A stretch of 64,000 nt of DNA. Source: Oncomelania hupensis (lineage: Eukaryota > Mollusca > Gastropoda > Littorinimorpha > Pomatiopsidae). Shown here piece after piece: positions 22,669 through 33,240 of the stretch. The number at the start of each line of letters is the position of its first letter. The stretch's first letter is position 1. The stretch spans positions 26,182,062 through 26,246,061 of the forward strand of contig CM072516.1 in NCBI GenBank assembly GCA_036898135.1. Reading direction: 5' to 3'. The position numbers and the translations under genes were made by a program. The notes beneath the pieces were generated by a model. The model was not told the DNA's origin and did no database searches. It saw only the letters and a list, made by a program, of their open reading frames with translations.

Positions 22669-24390
22669 GTCAAAATTGATTTAAATCACTGTTTTATTCA
22701 GTGAGAACACACGATGGCAAACAAACAATGTTTTACAGGACACGAAACGAGCGAGCTGACCTATACAAGCTGACCCTTTGTAAATAAAATGCAACATGAT
22801 AATTATGGAACAGGCAACCATTAGTTCGATACAATTGAAGAAAGAACAACAAAACTATAGTGAATAAAGAATTGATATAATGTGACAGGTAAATAATTTA
22901 ATTACAAACGGTTGGTAAATAGAAGAATCAAATTAATTTGATTGTCTTGGATTTAACAAAGTCATCCTACCTTTGTGTTGTGGGTTCGTAAGTGTTTTGC
23001 CTTTTCTTATAATAATAAATCCAAATATGTGTGTGTGTGCGTGCGTGCGTTTGTGTGTGTGTGCATGCGTGCGTGTGTCTGTGCGTGCGTGCATGTGTGT
23101 GTGCGTTTAACTAGATAATGTTTTGCTGTGTTCTCTCTGCTTGTTTTCTGCTGCGTCGAAGTGACAGCCCCGTTTGTTTTCTTCACGAGCTCTCTCTCTC
23201 TCTCACTTGTTTTGGTTTTTTTCCAGCAAGAAAGAAGACATGCCGAGAATTATCATTATTATTGTAACTGATGAAAGATGTGCAAGTACGAACCATTTAG
23301 TGTATTACGGTACCTTAGGATTCTTCTAAAATCATTTCGGTGAAAAGACGTTACAGTGCGTTTGAAAAAGTGGAGATCAAAATAATGTGCGCAACAAAAA
23401 CAAAACAAAAAAACTTCTAAAATGTCTGATTCGCGCTATTGGAAACGACTATTTGCTTATATATTCACATTGTGTGTGTGTGCGCGTTTGTGTTTGTGTG
23501 TGTATGCGTGTATGTGCGAACGTGTGCGTGCGTGCGTGTGTCAAATATTGGCGAAAATAGAATCTAAACTTCGCGTCCGACCAGTAACCAGGTTGTCTGC
23601 TGTAGGTTTCTAGATGACTTGTCGGCCCTTAGAATTCACATACAGGCGAGGGAAAACCTTGGAGTTGTTGGCTAACGTGCGTGATTCAACGCAATGACAA
23701 TACCAGCGGCCTTCATGTGGCTGTGCTGTTTCTAAGCGACTTGGTTCTCGGTCTGTTGTATCGTAATGTCGGCATAGAAGGAAACTCGAGGAGATTACGT
23801 TCCAAAGGGACGGAATATATTTTAAAGTTTCCTACACGCTTATTTTGAGAGTTTTTACTTCAGTAATGTTATGCCATATAAACTCTTCTTTGATCATGCT
23901 ATCTCAGGTTAAATGTTTTTAAAATGAACTCGAACTCACCTTAAAAACAAACAGGAACTGTAACTGAGTGTAAACAGGCTGACGTCTGGTGACCAGGATG
24001 GGGGGAAAACAATTTATAGGCTGTAGCTTTGTGTAGGTAGAATTTTTTAAAAATTATTATTTTAAGAAAGGGAACAATTATGCAAGCCCACACTGCCAGC
24101 TTCAGAAAGGAATCTTATAGCATAGATAATATCTTTTTTTGATGCATTGTATCCCCTTGGGATGAGAATTTCTTTGGATTTAATCAGCAATTGCTTTGGT
24201 GACCGATTTAGAGTTTACAGTCATTTAAGTTTTGCTAATTACTTCGTTAGTTAGTTATTTAGTCATTGTTTATAGGGTCCAGTGGTTGTGCGTGTTGCAA
24301 TACCAGCTTCAAGAAGGGATTTTAGCAGGAAGAAAAATCCTGTTTTGATGCAATTTATCTCGTGGATGAGAATTTTCTTTTGGATTTTAT
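22669..24390. other. 1.7 kb gene-free stretch with TG tracts
   Basis: TG/CG dinucleotide tracts at 23026-23104 and 23471-23542 are the only clear features. A diverged direct repeat is present: TATTTTAAGAAAGGGAAC with CACTGCCAGCTTCAGAAAGG near 24060-24170, and ATACCAGCTTCAAGAAGGGA near 24300-24350. Confidence 0.5.
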
Positions 24391-24393
24391 GAC

Positions 24394-24458
<65 letters not shown>

Positions 24459-24472
24459 CCACCATCATCATA
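24391..24472. repeat. (ATC)n microsatellite
   Basis: About 26 ATC units. The poly-Asp frame on the minus strand is an artefact. Confidence 0.95.
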
Positions 24473-24535
24473 TTGTAAATTTTGTCTCATAGCTATTTCA
24501 AAAGGCTGAACAGAAATCAACTGTTATTTCTGAAA

Positions 24536-24630
24536 GTTAGGTTGACTGCATCCAATCCCATTATTGAAGGGAAGAATGAAACCGGAGTATTCGGAGAAAA
24601 CCGTCGGTGTCCTCATAATGACGATGTGCT
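24536..24630 (-). mobile_element. SINE S1 body fragment
   Basis: TTGACTGCATCCAATCCCAT, TTATTGAAGGGAAG and GAAACCGGAGTATTCGGAGA match the minus-strand SINE body at 15066-15140, but the tRNA-like head is not recognisable. Confidence 0.7.
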
Positions 24631-24902
24631 ATTTCCAGAGGCCTTTTCGATATGCTGCCCAGCAGGTCTAGTAAAATGCTCTCCCAGAGGGCATAAGGAA
24701 GGCAAAATCTCTTGACACTTTAGTAGGAATCTTAAGATGTAGCTCTATAGTTTTTATTCCTGCAAACAGTGGAATATATAAATCTTCCTTTGTACCATAT
24801 TCTTTGAGTGTAAAGACTGTATGAAAGTGAACGTTCTGGTCTGTTTGTAATGGATATATATGTAGGGTGATAATTTAGATGTTGTTAATTAGGTTCTAGC
24901 CC

Positions 24903-25125
24903 ACCCACCGCCGTAGCTCAAGTGGTAGAGCGTTCGCCTGGCACACCGGTGACCCAGGTTCGAATCCCGTGGTGGGAGAAATCAAAAGTGGCCATTTTTC
25001 ACTGTCCATATTTTAGCAGTATGATTGCTCTGGTGGTTCAGTGTTGATTTAGGTCCCTACCCCTTGTTCCCTGGGATGGTTATCCCCGTCTGCCATACCA
25101 ACAATGGTGGGTGTAGACGTTAAAC
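24903..25125 (+). mobile_element. tRNA-derived SINE (family S2), complete
   Basis: The head has GTAGCTCAAGTGGTAGAGCG (A box with a good D stem) and GGTTCGAATCC (B box), but the anticodon loop would be nine nucleotides, so this is SINE rather than tRNA. The body runs through CACTGTCCATATTTTAGCAG and GCTCTGGTGGTTCAGTGTTG to a 3' end GTGGGTGTAGACGTTAAA. That end shares GGTG and TAGACGTTAAA with the 3' end of the I-like LINE at 57180. A second copy is split by a solo LTR at 42674-43715. Confidence 0.88.
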
Positions 25126-25162
25126 CTCAATGTTCACCATCTTTCACTCACCAACTAAGCCT

Positions 25163-25189
25163 CCGTGTGTGTGCGTGTGTGTGTGGGTG

Positions 25190-25220
<31 letters not shown>

Positions 25221-25226
25221 CTGTGT
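25163..25226. repeat. (TG)n microsatellite
   Basis: TG tract shortly after the SINE S2 3' end. Confidence 0.93.
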
Positions 25227-26109
25227 GAAACCACCTCCCTCCCATCATCGCTGCGTTCGTTGCCATCGGGTTAGATATATTAGAAAACACTTTACACCTC
25301 ATTAATTCCTTCATTCTAAAAATAAATCTTCAGCCTTTCATGCTAAAACAACAACCAAAATAATAATAAACATATTTATTTTAAAAAAAATAAAAAACTT
25401 TGTTTACTGGTTCTATAAAAAATGTGTTTACCGGTTCTATTTGACATATCGACTAAGTGTACAAAGAATGTTATTTTACCCACGGTCAATGGGAAAATTG
25501 AAAAGGTTATTGGTTGATCAGTTGATTCTATACAGTTCATGTAAAAAAGAAAAAGACTTATCGTGCTTAGTACGATTATTTATTTAAAAAATTCATCTTT
25601 GTGGGTGGTTTACTTGAGTTCCCACCATCATCATGCTGTTAGACGTATTTGTTGGCTCTATGCCGCCTGTGTTTTGCATACGATTTTGTAGCTTTTGCGA
25701 TTTTATCAGAATTTAATTGGTTTGTTTCATCTGTCATTGTTAATTAATAATGGAGTCTTTGTATTTCCGTACTACTGTTATTAGTGCAGTTCCAACGCAT
25801 AATTTTTATTCCAATTTACAATAAATGGAATTAAAAATACTGCTTCATTAAAAAAAAAATTCACTTCCACTGTCGTCGTGGCACCTGCGTTTCACATTAC
25901 CTGTAAATTCGTGTCGGTGAATATATAACTCTTTGAAAATTAAACTTCAGTATAATTGCGCTCATTTGGACACGCACAGCTATGTTGGTATTTTGAGATA
26001 TAACCTAGAAGCGCTTACGGGGATTGCATTTCATTGCACCATAGCTGTTCGATCGCAAATTTTCCTTTATCGCAGCAGTATAACGTGGCTACACGCGCTA
26101 TAAAAGTCG
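25227..26109. other. AT-rich gene-free stretch
   Basis: No recognised repeat, RNA gene or coding sequence. TTTACTGGTTCTATAAAAAA and TTTACCGGTTCTATTTGACA at 25403-25446 form a short direct repeat. Confidence 0.5.
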
Positions 26110-26115
26110 TCGTCG

Positions 26116-26160
<45 letters not shown>

Positions 26161-26403
26161 CCACCAGCATCACCATCACCATCATGATTATCATACCCAT
26201 CATCATAATCGTCATCATTATCATCATCACAATCATCAACGTCGTCGTCGTCGTTATCGCCATCACCATCAAACAAATGTAACTCTAAAACTCATTCGTA
26301 AGCTTTTGCAATTTTCGTTCATATTTCAAGGTTGTTTTTTATTGAAATTGTATTTAATAATGTATTATTTTAGTGATGTAATACAACGTCTATTCGCATC
26401 ATT

Positions 26404-26474
<71 letters not shown>

Positions 26475-26670
26475 TATTATCATCATCATCATCACCATTA
26501 TCATCATCGTTGTCGTCGTCGTCGTTGTTATCGCCATCGCCATCAAAGTCATGCAACTCTAAAAATCAGTCATAAGCTTTTGCAAATTTCGTTCATATTT
26601 AAAGGTTGTTTTTTAACATTGAAAATTAATTATTTATTTAGTGATTTATTTCAACGTCTATTCACATTTG
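26110..26670. repeat. Tandem duplication of about 273 bp containing ATC repeats
   Basis: Two copies each contain an ATC microsatellite, GTCGTCGTCGTCGTTATCGC or its variant, CCATCACCATCAAA, CTCTAAAA, AAGCTTTTGCAA, TTTCGTTCATATTT and AACGTCTATTCAC. The first runs to about 26395 and the second to 26670. The non-repetitive halves differ by substitutions and small indels, so the duplication is old. Confidence 0.85.
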
Positions 26671-26680
26671 TGATTTTAAG
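26649..26680 (-). mobile_element. I-like LINE 3' end relic
   Basis: TTTATTTCAACGTCTATTCA followed by CATTTGTGATTTTAAG parallels 57187-57226 (TTTATTTCATTTAACGTCTA, TTCACCGAAGTGATTTTAGA). It is a short antisense tail of the LINE family and is also present, more diverged, in the upstream duplicate. Confidence 0.5.
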
Positions 26681-26895
26681 CGAGCGTTGTGGCCAAGTGG
26701 GCTAAGGCGGGACTAACTTGGCTTGTCCACAAGCCAGAAACCAATGGCGCCTGACAGGTGTGGGTTCGAGCCACCATCTGGGCGTTATGTTTCTCCGAAT
26801 ATTATTTACTTTCGACTCGGGCAACGTCTCGGGGGTTTTCTCCGGGTACTCCGGTTTGCTCCCCCAGCAAAAATTTCAAAAATTCACAAATAATG
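26681..26895 (+). mobile_element. tRNA-like SINE (S1-related) with Leu/Ser-type head
   Basis: GTTGTGGCCAAGTGGGCTAA is an A box of class-II tRNA type, followed by an extended region and GGGTTCGAGCC as B box. The body has GGGGGTTTTCTCCGGGTACT and CCGGTTTGCTCCC, the block shared with family S1. Poor cloverleaf pairing excludes a functional tRNA. Confidence 0.75.
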
Positions 26896-27845
26896 TTAGG
26901 TAGGTAGGGTTTGGGCGCGCCACTGGCTGCGACTACGCCTTCCCCGGGGGGAGGCGGCCCAGAGTTTCCCGATAAAGGGATAATAAACTGCAGCAAAAGC
27001 AAAAAAAAAGCAAAAGCATTATACAAATAAATGAGTGGTTTTTTTCAAGAGTTTCATGTTGGCTTGGAATTTAACAGAACATTTAATTTCAAATTCTTCT
27101 TTATTGTTTTTTTCCCCAGTCAGTGCGAACAGGATGATGCCAGAAGTACAGCTTGTGAGTACGCTCAAATGTGTTTTAGTCTATTGCAACCAGCGTCAAC
27201 AACAATCTACAGCAGCGAGTGAATCAACCTGCTTAATTGTAGCTGCTCAACACAAGAAACTCACAACCATTACCTGAAAATTGCATTTTGAAGTTTTCAT
27301 GACATTGTCTCTGCTACTATTTCTTCTTTTGTGATAATTGCAGCAACGATTTGTTCTTAATTACTACTTTTTTTAAAAATTACTACGGAGGCAATATTAA
27401 TGTGAACAGAAAATGACACTGCTAACATTTTCTTCTTCTTTTTCTTGAAAACATCATCAACAACAACAACAACAACAACAACCGCAACAACAACTAGTGT
27501 ATTTCTTCTTTGACTTGACACAGTGAATTCACAGTACGAACTAAACACAATTTACATAAGTAAGTCTATTTTACTTTTTCTTGTGAACATTATTGATGCG
27601 TTTCGCAGGTGTTATAGTGAAAATATTGCTTGAAACATCAGACCTGGAGTGGCGCGAAGCCACTCAGCTGCTTTGCGGACGTTAAGGTGACTGGCCATTT
27701 TTAGCTTTAGGTGCCGTAGTTGTTGCTGTTTGTTTGTTTGTTTTTAACCCCCCAAACGTTTGTATTCTGATCCTTTCGGATTTGAGCCCGTTGCAGCCCA
27801 ACGGTTTGGACTTAGAATCCACGATTTAACAGATAACTGGCAGCA
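26896..27845. other. Gene-free stretch
   Basis: There is a pyrimidine tract followed by CAG at 27100-27119 that would make a passable splice acceptor, but no downstream coding similarity supports it. A CAA microsatellite lies at 27459-27491. The rest is unrecognised. Confidence 0.5.
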
Positions 27846-28170
27846 CCTTAAATATGAGGAATTATTTTTCTACTACAGATGATAGGAGCAGTGAGCCAGT
27901 CAGTCCCACTTTGCAGCTTGAATAACTCGCGAACCATTCATCCGGTCACGACGCTATTTGTTTACGTCAGTACATACATCTCCCTTGTTGTTTGTAGATT
28001 ATAGTCACACGACACTTTCTACAAACAACAAGGGAGATGTATGTACTGACGTAAACAAATAGCGTCGTGACCGGATGAATGGTTCGCGAGTTATTCAAGC
28101 TGCTAAGTGGGACTGACTGGCTCACTGCTCCTATCATCAGTAGTAGAAAAATAATTCCTCATATTTAAGG
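27846..28170. repeat. Long near-perfect inverted repeat, 153-bp arms
   Basis: The left arm 27846-27998 and right arm 28018-28170 are reverse complements over 153 bp with about two mismatches (at 27877 and near 27912) and no gaps. The loop is 19 nt (27999-28017). Flanks show no clear target duplication. The structure ends about 280 bp before the ATG of the esterase/neuroligin exon. It could be a foldback transposon. If transcribed, it would form long double-stranded RNA. Confidence 0.95.
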
Positions 28171-28318
28171 AGCTGATCAGACGACTCGGAGCAGTTCTTT
28201 TTAAAGACTGTCTTCCTTGAAACACAGGTTTCGCGCTCGGAGATACAAGCCATACCGAGGATTGTCTTAATACTGCCTAAGTAGGACTACATCGTCCAAC
28301 GCAGGTTTGTTCCATCGA

Positions 28319-28402
28319 TGTGATTCAGTACAGTGGTAGCTTTTGTGATTCAGTGCACTGTGATTCAGTGTTAACTTTTGTGATTCAGTGTTAACTTGTT
28401 CA
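28319..28402 (+). promoter_or_regulatory. Repeated GTGATTCAGTG motif upstream of exon 1
   Basis: Four copies of TGTGATTCAGT lie within about 75 bp, spaced irregularly at roughly 14-28 bp, partly with TTAACTTTTG between them. The array lies 45-130 bp before the start codon, so it is in the presumed 5' UTR or proximal promoter. Any regulatory role is inference. Confidence 0.45.
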
Positions 28403-28447
28403 TCGGTAACTTTTGTTAATAATTAATTGTGATAAATAGCAGCTGCA

Positions 28448-28717
28448 ATGTCGTCCCTTCAAAGTTTCTTCGTTCTCTCTGCGTTGGATATTCTTCTTCA
28501 TTGTGGACTGACCCCAACAGTGTTTGTAGTGGTCAGCGGATCGCCCACGGGTCCTTCACCGGGGTCTGTGACCGACTCCGAACTGCCAGAGCGTGACACA
28601 CACTATGGCCGGGTGAGAGGGACGGTTCGAACACTGCACTTTCTGAACAATCGAAAAGTAGAGCGATACTTGGGCGTACCGTATGCTGCCCCTCCTTTAG
28701 GCAAATTACGTTTTGAG
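28448..28717 (+). CDS. Carboxylesterase/neuroligin family, first coding exon
   Basis: The ATG at 28448 starts a hydrophobic segment (residues about 5-32) suited to a signal peptide. After a short Gly/Ser/Pro linker comes the N-terminal strand of the alpha/beta-hydrolase fold: HYGRVRGTVRTLHFLN, then the family signature ERYLGVPYAAPPLGKLRFE (residues about 72-90). The exon ends after codon 90 at GAG followed by GTGAGT, a consensus donor in phase 0. Catalytic Ser, Glu and His would lie in later exons outside the window, so enzyme and cell-adhesion roles cannot be separated. The YGRVRG...YLGVPYAAPP pattern suits neuroligin-like or secreted/membrane carboxylesterase proteins. This is the only host exon I can support. 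Confidence 0.85.
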
Positions 28718-28723
28718 GTGAGT
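28718..28723 (+). promoter_or_regulatory. Splice donor of exon 1
   Basis: GAG followed by GTGAGT at 28718-28723 matches the metazoan donor consensus, exactly where the esterase similarity stops and simple sequence begins. Confidence 0.85.
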
Positions 28724-28770
28724 AGTTTGTTTGGTTTGTTGGTTTGTTGGTTGTTGTTATTGTTGTTGTT

Positions 28771-29494
<724 letters not shown>

Positions 29495-29623
29495 TTTTTT
29501 GTGTGTTCCTCCTCTCCTCCTCTATATGCCTCAGCAGGCTTGGAACTCCGGACGAAGCGTGTTTGCGAACTACGTGCATAGAGAATCTTTGAATCTGGTG
29601 TTTTTTGTCTCCTTCAACCTTAA

Positions 29624-29671
29624 ACTCTTCTTCTTCTTCTTCTTCTTCTTCTTCTTCTTCTTCTTCTTCTG
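29624..29671. repeat. (TTC)n microsatellite
   Basis: Second TTC tract of about 16 units in the same intron. Confidence 0.95.
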
Positions 29672-29719
29672 TTGCCTCCGCACGGAACTCTCTTACTTTT
29701 GGAGCTGAAATCATAACAG

Positions 29720-30134
29720 AAGTATTTGGTCATTTAAAAGTGCCACGACTCGGTTTTATAACCATGTGATGAAATGGTTTCTAAACATGTTATAGAAGGT
29801 AGAAGGTGATGGAGAGAAGGTGGAAGGTGATAAAGAGAAAATAAGCCTACATTACAATTTATTGCTAAGTTTGCAAACAGTGTAATTTGAACAGGTGCAT
29901 TGTTTTGTTAGTGTTGCTCCGTCACTCTAAACTGCCTCGAGTTGTCTAGAAAAAAAAGCGCAACAAAACGTTTCGATTGCTCCGCACGAACTACTTTTGC
30001 TTCTGGTCAACCTTTTTGCCATAGACAAGCGCTTTTAAAATGGCACAGTACATGTTGACTGCACAACAGCCAATCAAAAGTGAATTTGGCTGAAAGTGAA
30101 AGTTACTGTCAATCGCACTGACCATACAACAATA
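29720..30134. other. Gene-free intronic stretch
   Basis: No further esterase exon, repeat family or RNA gene is recognised. A short imperfect duplication of GAGAAGGTGGAAGGTGAT occurs near 29808-29840. Confidence 0.5.
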
Positions 30135-30136
30135 CT

Positions 30137-30377
30137 GGGCTGGAAGTAAACAGGAAGTGCTTCTGTAAGGCTAGGAACAAGTGCAATGAGGTGGTAAACA
30201 AGGCCAGAGCTCACCATGTGCAGGAAGCCTTAGAAGATGCAGGATCAGACACCGGCAAAATGTTCTCAGTGGTCAACAGACTTCTGGGAGATGAAGCATC
30301 ACGTCCGATAATTCCTGACATAGACTGTCAAGCTGCAGCCACAACTCTCAATCACTTCTTTCAAGCCTCTTTCTAGA
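30137..30377 (+). pseudogene. CR1/L2-like LINE relic, left part
   Basis: An open frame reads LEVNRKCFCKARNKCNEVVN, then GKMFSVVNRLLGDEASRPII and LNHFFQASF. This is the linker between endonuclease and reverse transcriptase in CR1/L2/Jockey-type LINEs. It stops abruptly at TTTCTAG (30372-30378). The expected continuation (KIEEIQQSF) is found 1.96 kb downstream at 32335. Confidence 0.75.
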
Positions 30378-31664
30378 CTAAAAACTATGGTAAAGCCCAT
30401 ATGACTCCTTATAAATAGCAATGTTCTACATGAAAATGAATGCCATAAAAACTGAAACAGTGGCATTAAAACGCAAAGTAGTACTAATTTTGTTCTTGGA
30501 ATGTTATTGGAATTTTTGTGTGTTTCTTTTGGTAGTAGTACATATTCACATTGCTACACACATGTGATTAAAAAAAATGTATTTCCATACTCTCCCACAC
30601 ATAAAAAAAACATTTACATGGATACAAAAACTTTTTTTTTGTACATGAGCAGAAATTGTGGGCATTTATTTCTTGGTAATTTAGTTTTAAATGATGTCTA
30701 ACACTGCTGTACCAAAATGTTTTCTTGCAAACAAAACTATAACAAAAGGTTTAAATAGTTTAACTCTTACTGCCAAATATATTAAAAAAATGGAGTTATT
30801 CCCAGCAACAAATATTTCTGTAGACTTGGAAATTTTTGTAAAAAAATGCAACATCTCTAAAACTATTGCAGATAAGCACAAGAAATTTGAGGAAACATTC
30901 ACATGGATGATTATACAATGATCTGTTTCTTTTTCTGGTAGACTAAATTTAACTCTCCCCCATCACCCCCAAAACAAAAAAAAGAAAGAAAGAAAAGAAA
31001 AAGAAAAGATTTTTTACTTCAAAAACACAAAATGTCCTCCCTATCTTCTTCTTGCCACGTGTTTGAGTGATGAATGGCATGTATGCTGGTACTGCGTTTT
31101 GAATTGATTAGGAAAAAGTGCTATATAAATACCCTTATTATTATTATTATTATTATTGGTTACAGATGGCAGAGCTTTGAGTAGGAACAAAAAGGGCAAA
31201 TATAGTTCAGTATAGTTGACTGACTGACGCTTGTGGCTGACTTTCTTGTGGGTCGCCAGTACCGGTCCAGTGAAGCTTTGTCAGTGGGATGTGCAGAAAC
31301 CGCTAAACTGATCTGTCAAGGACAGTTCCATTTAATAAATGAACAGCATGAGAACATTCATCACTTAATTTACCACTTCCCAAATATATATATTTTTTTA
31401 TAATCAACTTTTTTTAAATTCCAAAACAAGCACGAACACAAAACATTATTAATACAGACAATGAATAAATACAATCATAAATATATGCACAAAATTTTGA
31501 AAGTAAACCGGAAAATGTTGCATTATTTCAATAGTACAGATTAGTTATGAAATCAAATATAAAGAAAACTTTTAGTGTGCATATATAATTACTATAATTT
31601 TACAATATATGCTATTCAAGCAAGTTTGGTTTACGTTTTTGTACACAAATACAGACAGATAGGG

Positions 31665-31755
<91 letters not shown>

Positions 31756-31883
31756 GGTCATGGAGTACTATTTTAACAAATTCTTAATGAACAACCAATG
31801 AGGCAAACAAATAATAAATGAATTATAAGCGTTCAAACAGAGGGATATAAGGGTGCCATGCTTGCATACATTTTTCTTGCCTT
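30378..31883. other. Left portion of the insertion that splits the LINE relic
   Basis: AT-rich sequence. A SINE S3-type 3' end (AAAAGTGCTATATAAATACC then ATT repeats) sits at 31107-31158. GA and ACAG repeats lie at 31668-31755. Two short opposite-strand frames near 30690-30920 are unrecognised. Confidence 0.5.
31668..31755. repeat. (GA)n/(GACA)n microsatellite
   Basis: GA repeats pass into about ten ACAG units. Confidence 0.95.
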
Positions 31884-32302
31884 AAGGAAGGCATGGTGGT
31901 CTTATGGTAGTGCTTTGGCTTGCGGATCTGAAGGTCCCGGGTTCGAGCCCTGGCCGGCCATTGTGTTGTGTCCCTGGGAAAACACTTTACTCCCGTTTCC
32001 TACTCCTTCGGATGAGAGTATAAGCCGAGGTCTAGTCTGTGTGTCGCATACATTCCATCATAACGTACTTTAAAGATCCTGACGCTCATGTCTTAGATGG
32101 ATGAGTGCTGGTGACAAGAACACACCCAGCATGCACCTAGGTCCTTCTCCCCCATCCCTGGCTGCCCAGGATTGTGCTCAGTTGTCTGTGCGTCAGACCA
32201 TGCGCCCAAAGGCTGCGGGTGGGCGTCTCGGGCAGTTTGAGTTAGATCCTGCATCGGCCAGCGCTTTGAACTCGTTGGGAAAAAGCGCTATATAAATATC
32301 CT

Positions 32303-32333
<31 letters not shown>
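31884..32333 (+). mobile_element. tRNA-derived SINE (family S3), complete
   Basis: The head GGCATGGTGGTCTTATGGTA contains the A box and GGGTTCGAGCCC the B box. The body has CCTTCGGATGAGAGTATAAG, GATCCTGACGCTCATG, the GCCCAAAGGCTGCGGGTGGG block and CAGCGCTTTGAACTCG, ending AAAAAGCGCTATATAAATAT with a CTTAT tandem tail (about six units). It is the only copy in the window with both head and tail. Others are at 5450, 50488, 56111 (-) and 60030. It forms the right end of the insertion that splits the CR1/L2-like relic. Confidence 0.9.
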
Positions 32334-32334
<1 letters not shown>

Positions 32335-32487
32335 GCCAAGATTGAAGAAATCCAGCAAAGTTTCCGGGACGAAAATCAACCCCCCAATGTGAACATCACC
32401 CGGCCTTTCATAGGTGAAATGTTATCTCACTTTGTCCCTGTCACAGCCGAACAACTGAAGACGATCATCGCTCGATGCAAGCCCACA
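32335..32487 (+). pseudogene. CR1/L2-like LINE relic, right part
   Basis: An open frame reads AKIEEIQQSFRDENQPPNVN, RPFIGEMLSHFVPVT and AEQLKTIIARCKPTA, the start of the reverse-transcriptase domain in CR1/L2-type LINEs. It continues the frame broken at 30377. It is terminated by a fused antisense RTE fragment, sharing GCGCAG at the junction. Confidence 0.75.
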
Positions 32488-32606
32488 GCGCAGCAGTCTT
32501 ACTTTGGAATGTAGACTGATGGTCCTGTCTTTTTAAATGGGCTTCAACCTTGTCAGGGCAGCAGTTGTTTGTGCGATCCTGGAGAGGACTTCCTGTCGGG
32601 ACCCAT
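32488..32606 (-). mobile_element. RTE LINE internal fragment (antisense)
   Basis: The sequence equals 15725-15842 and the complement of 36720-36840: GCGCAGCAGTCTTAC to CTTCCTGTCGGGACCCAT. Both ends are internal to the element, with no tail, so it arrived by recombination or a deletion removed its ends. Confidence 0.85.
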
Positions 32607-33163
32607 ATGAAATACACGCAAGTAAAACCTTAGCACTGATAAGGTAAACCTGGACAACCCAAATGACGTCTGTAAAGAAACTTGAAAGTAATGAAATCTG
32701 GCCAGCAGAATTGTGTAGGGTGTTTGGATTACCCTAATCGTTTTATACCCTTTGACGTATAGTCTACTATATGATAATTATTAATATCCATTGGTTGCTG
32801 TCGTGTTTGTGCTTTCTTCGATTGGCTCCTTTCCCCCCTGCTTATAACGCAGTGAATACTAACAAACTACGTGCTAACCGTGTATCAATCTCTTGGGATT
32901 GCAGAAGGAAGATAAGGAAGAAGGAAGAGATCGGGAAGAGCGGGTGGAGAAGGCGGGTGGGAAATGGGGAAAGGGAAGGAAGGGGGTGCAGGAAGGGGGT
33001 GCAGGAAGGAGATAAACAAGTTTAGGGAAGTGCTTTCACTGCATCCACCACAACGTGAATTGTAAATGAGTGTGTGCGTGAGTATGTATGTGTGCGTGTG
33101 TGTTATTGTGTGCGTGAAGAGAGAAGAGAACAGAAGGAAAAGATAGAGACTAGGGAAAGAGGG

Positions 33164-33165
<2 letters not shown>
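32607..33165. other. Gene-free stretch
   Basis: Unrecognised; purine-rich at 32905-33020. Confidence 0.5.

Positions 33166-33167
<2 letters not shown>

Positions 33168-33239
<72 letters not shown>
33168..33239. repeat. (GA)n microsatellite
   Basis: About 36 GA units. Confidence 0.96.

Positions 33240-33240
<1 letters not shown>

Noticed and set aside
24903..24985. Possible tRNA gene with good A and B boxes
   Set aside because: The anticodon loop would be nine nucleotides, acceptor/T-stem pairing is imperfect, and the sequence continues into a SINE body found again at 43468.
27100..27140. Splice acceptor of a host exon
   Set aside because: A pyrimidine tract plus CAG is present, but the downstream frame shows no similarity and no partner exon is evident.
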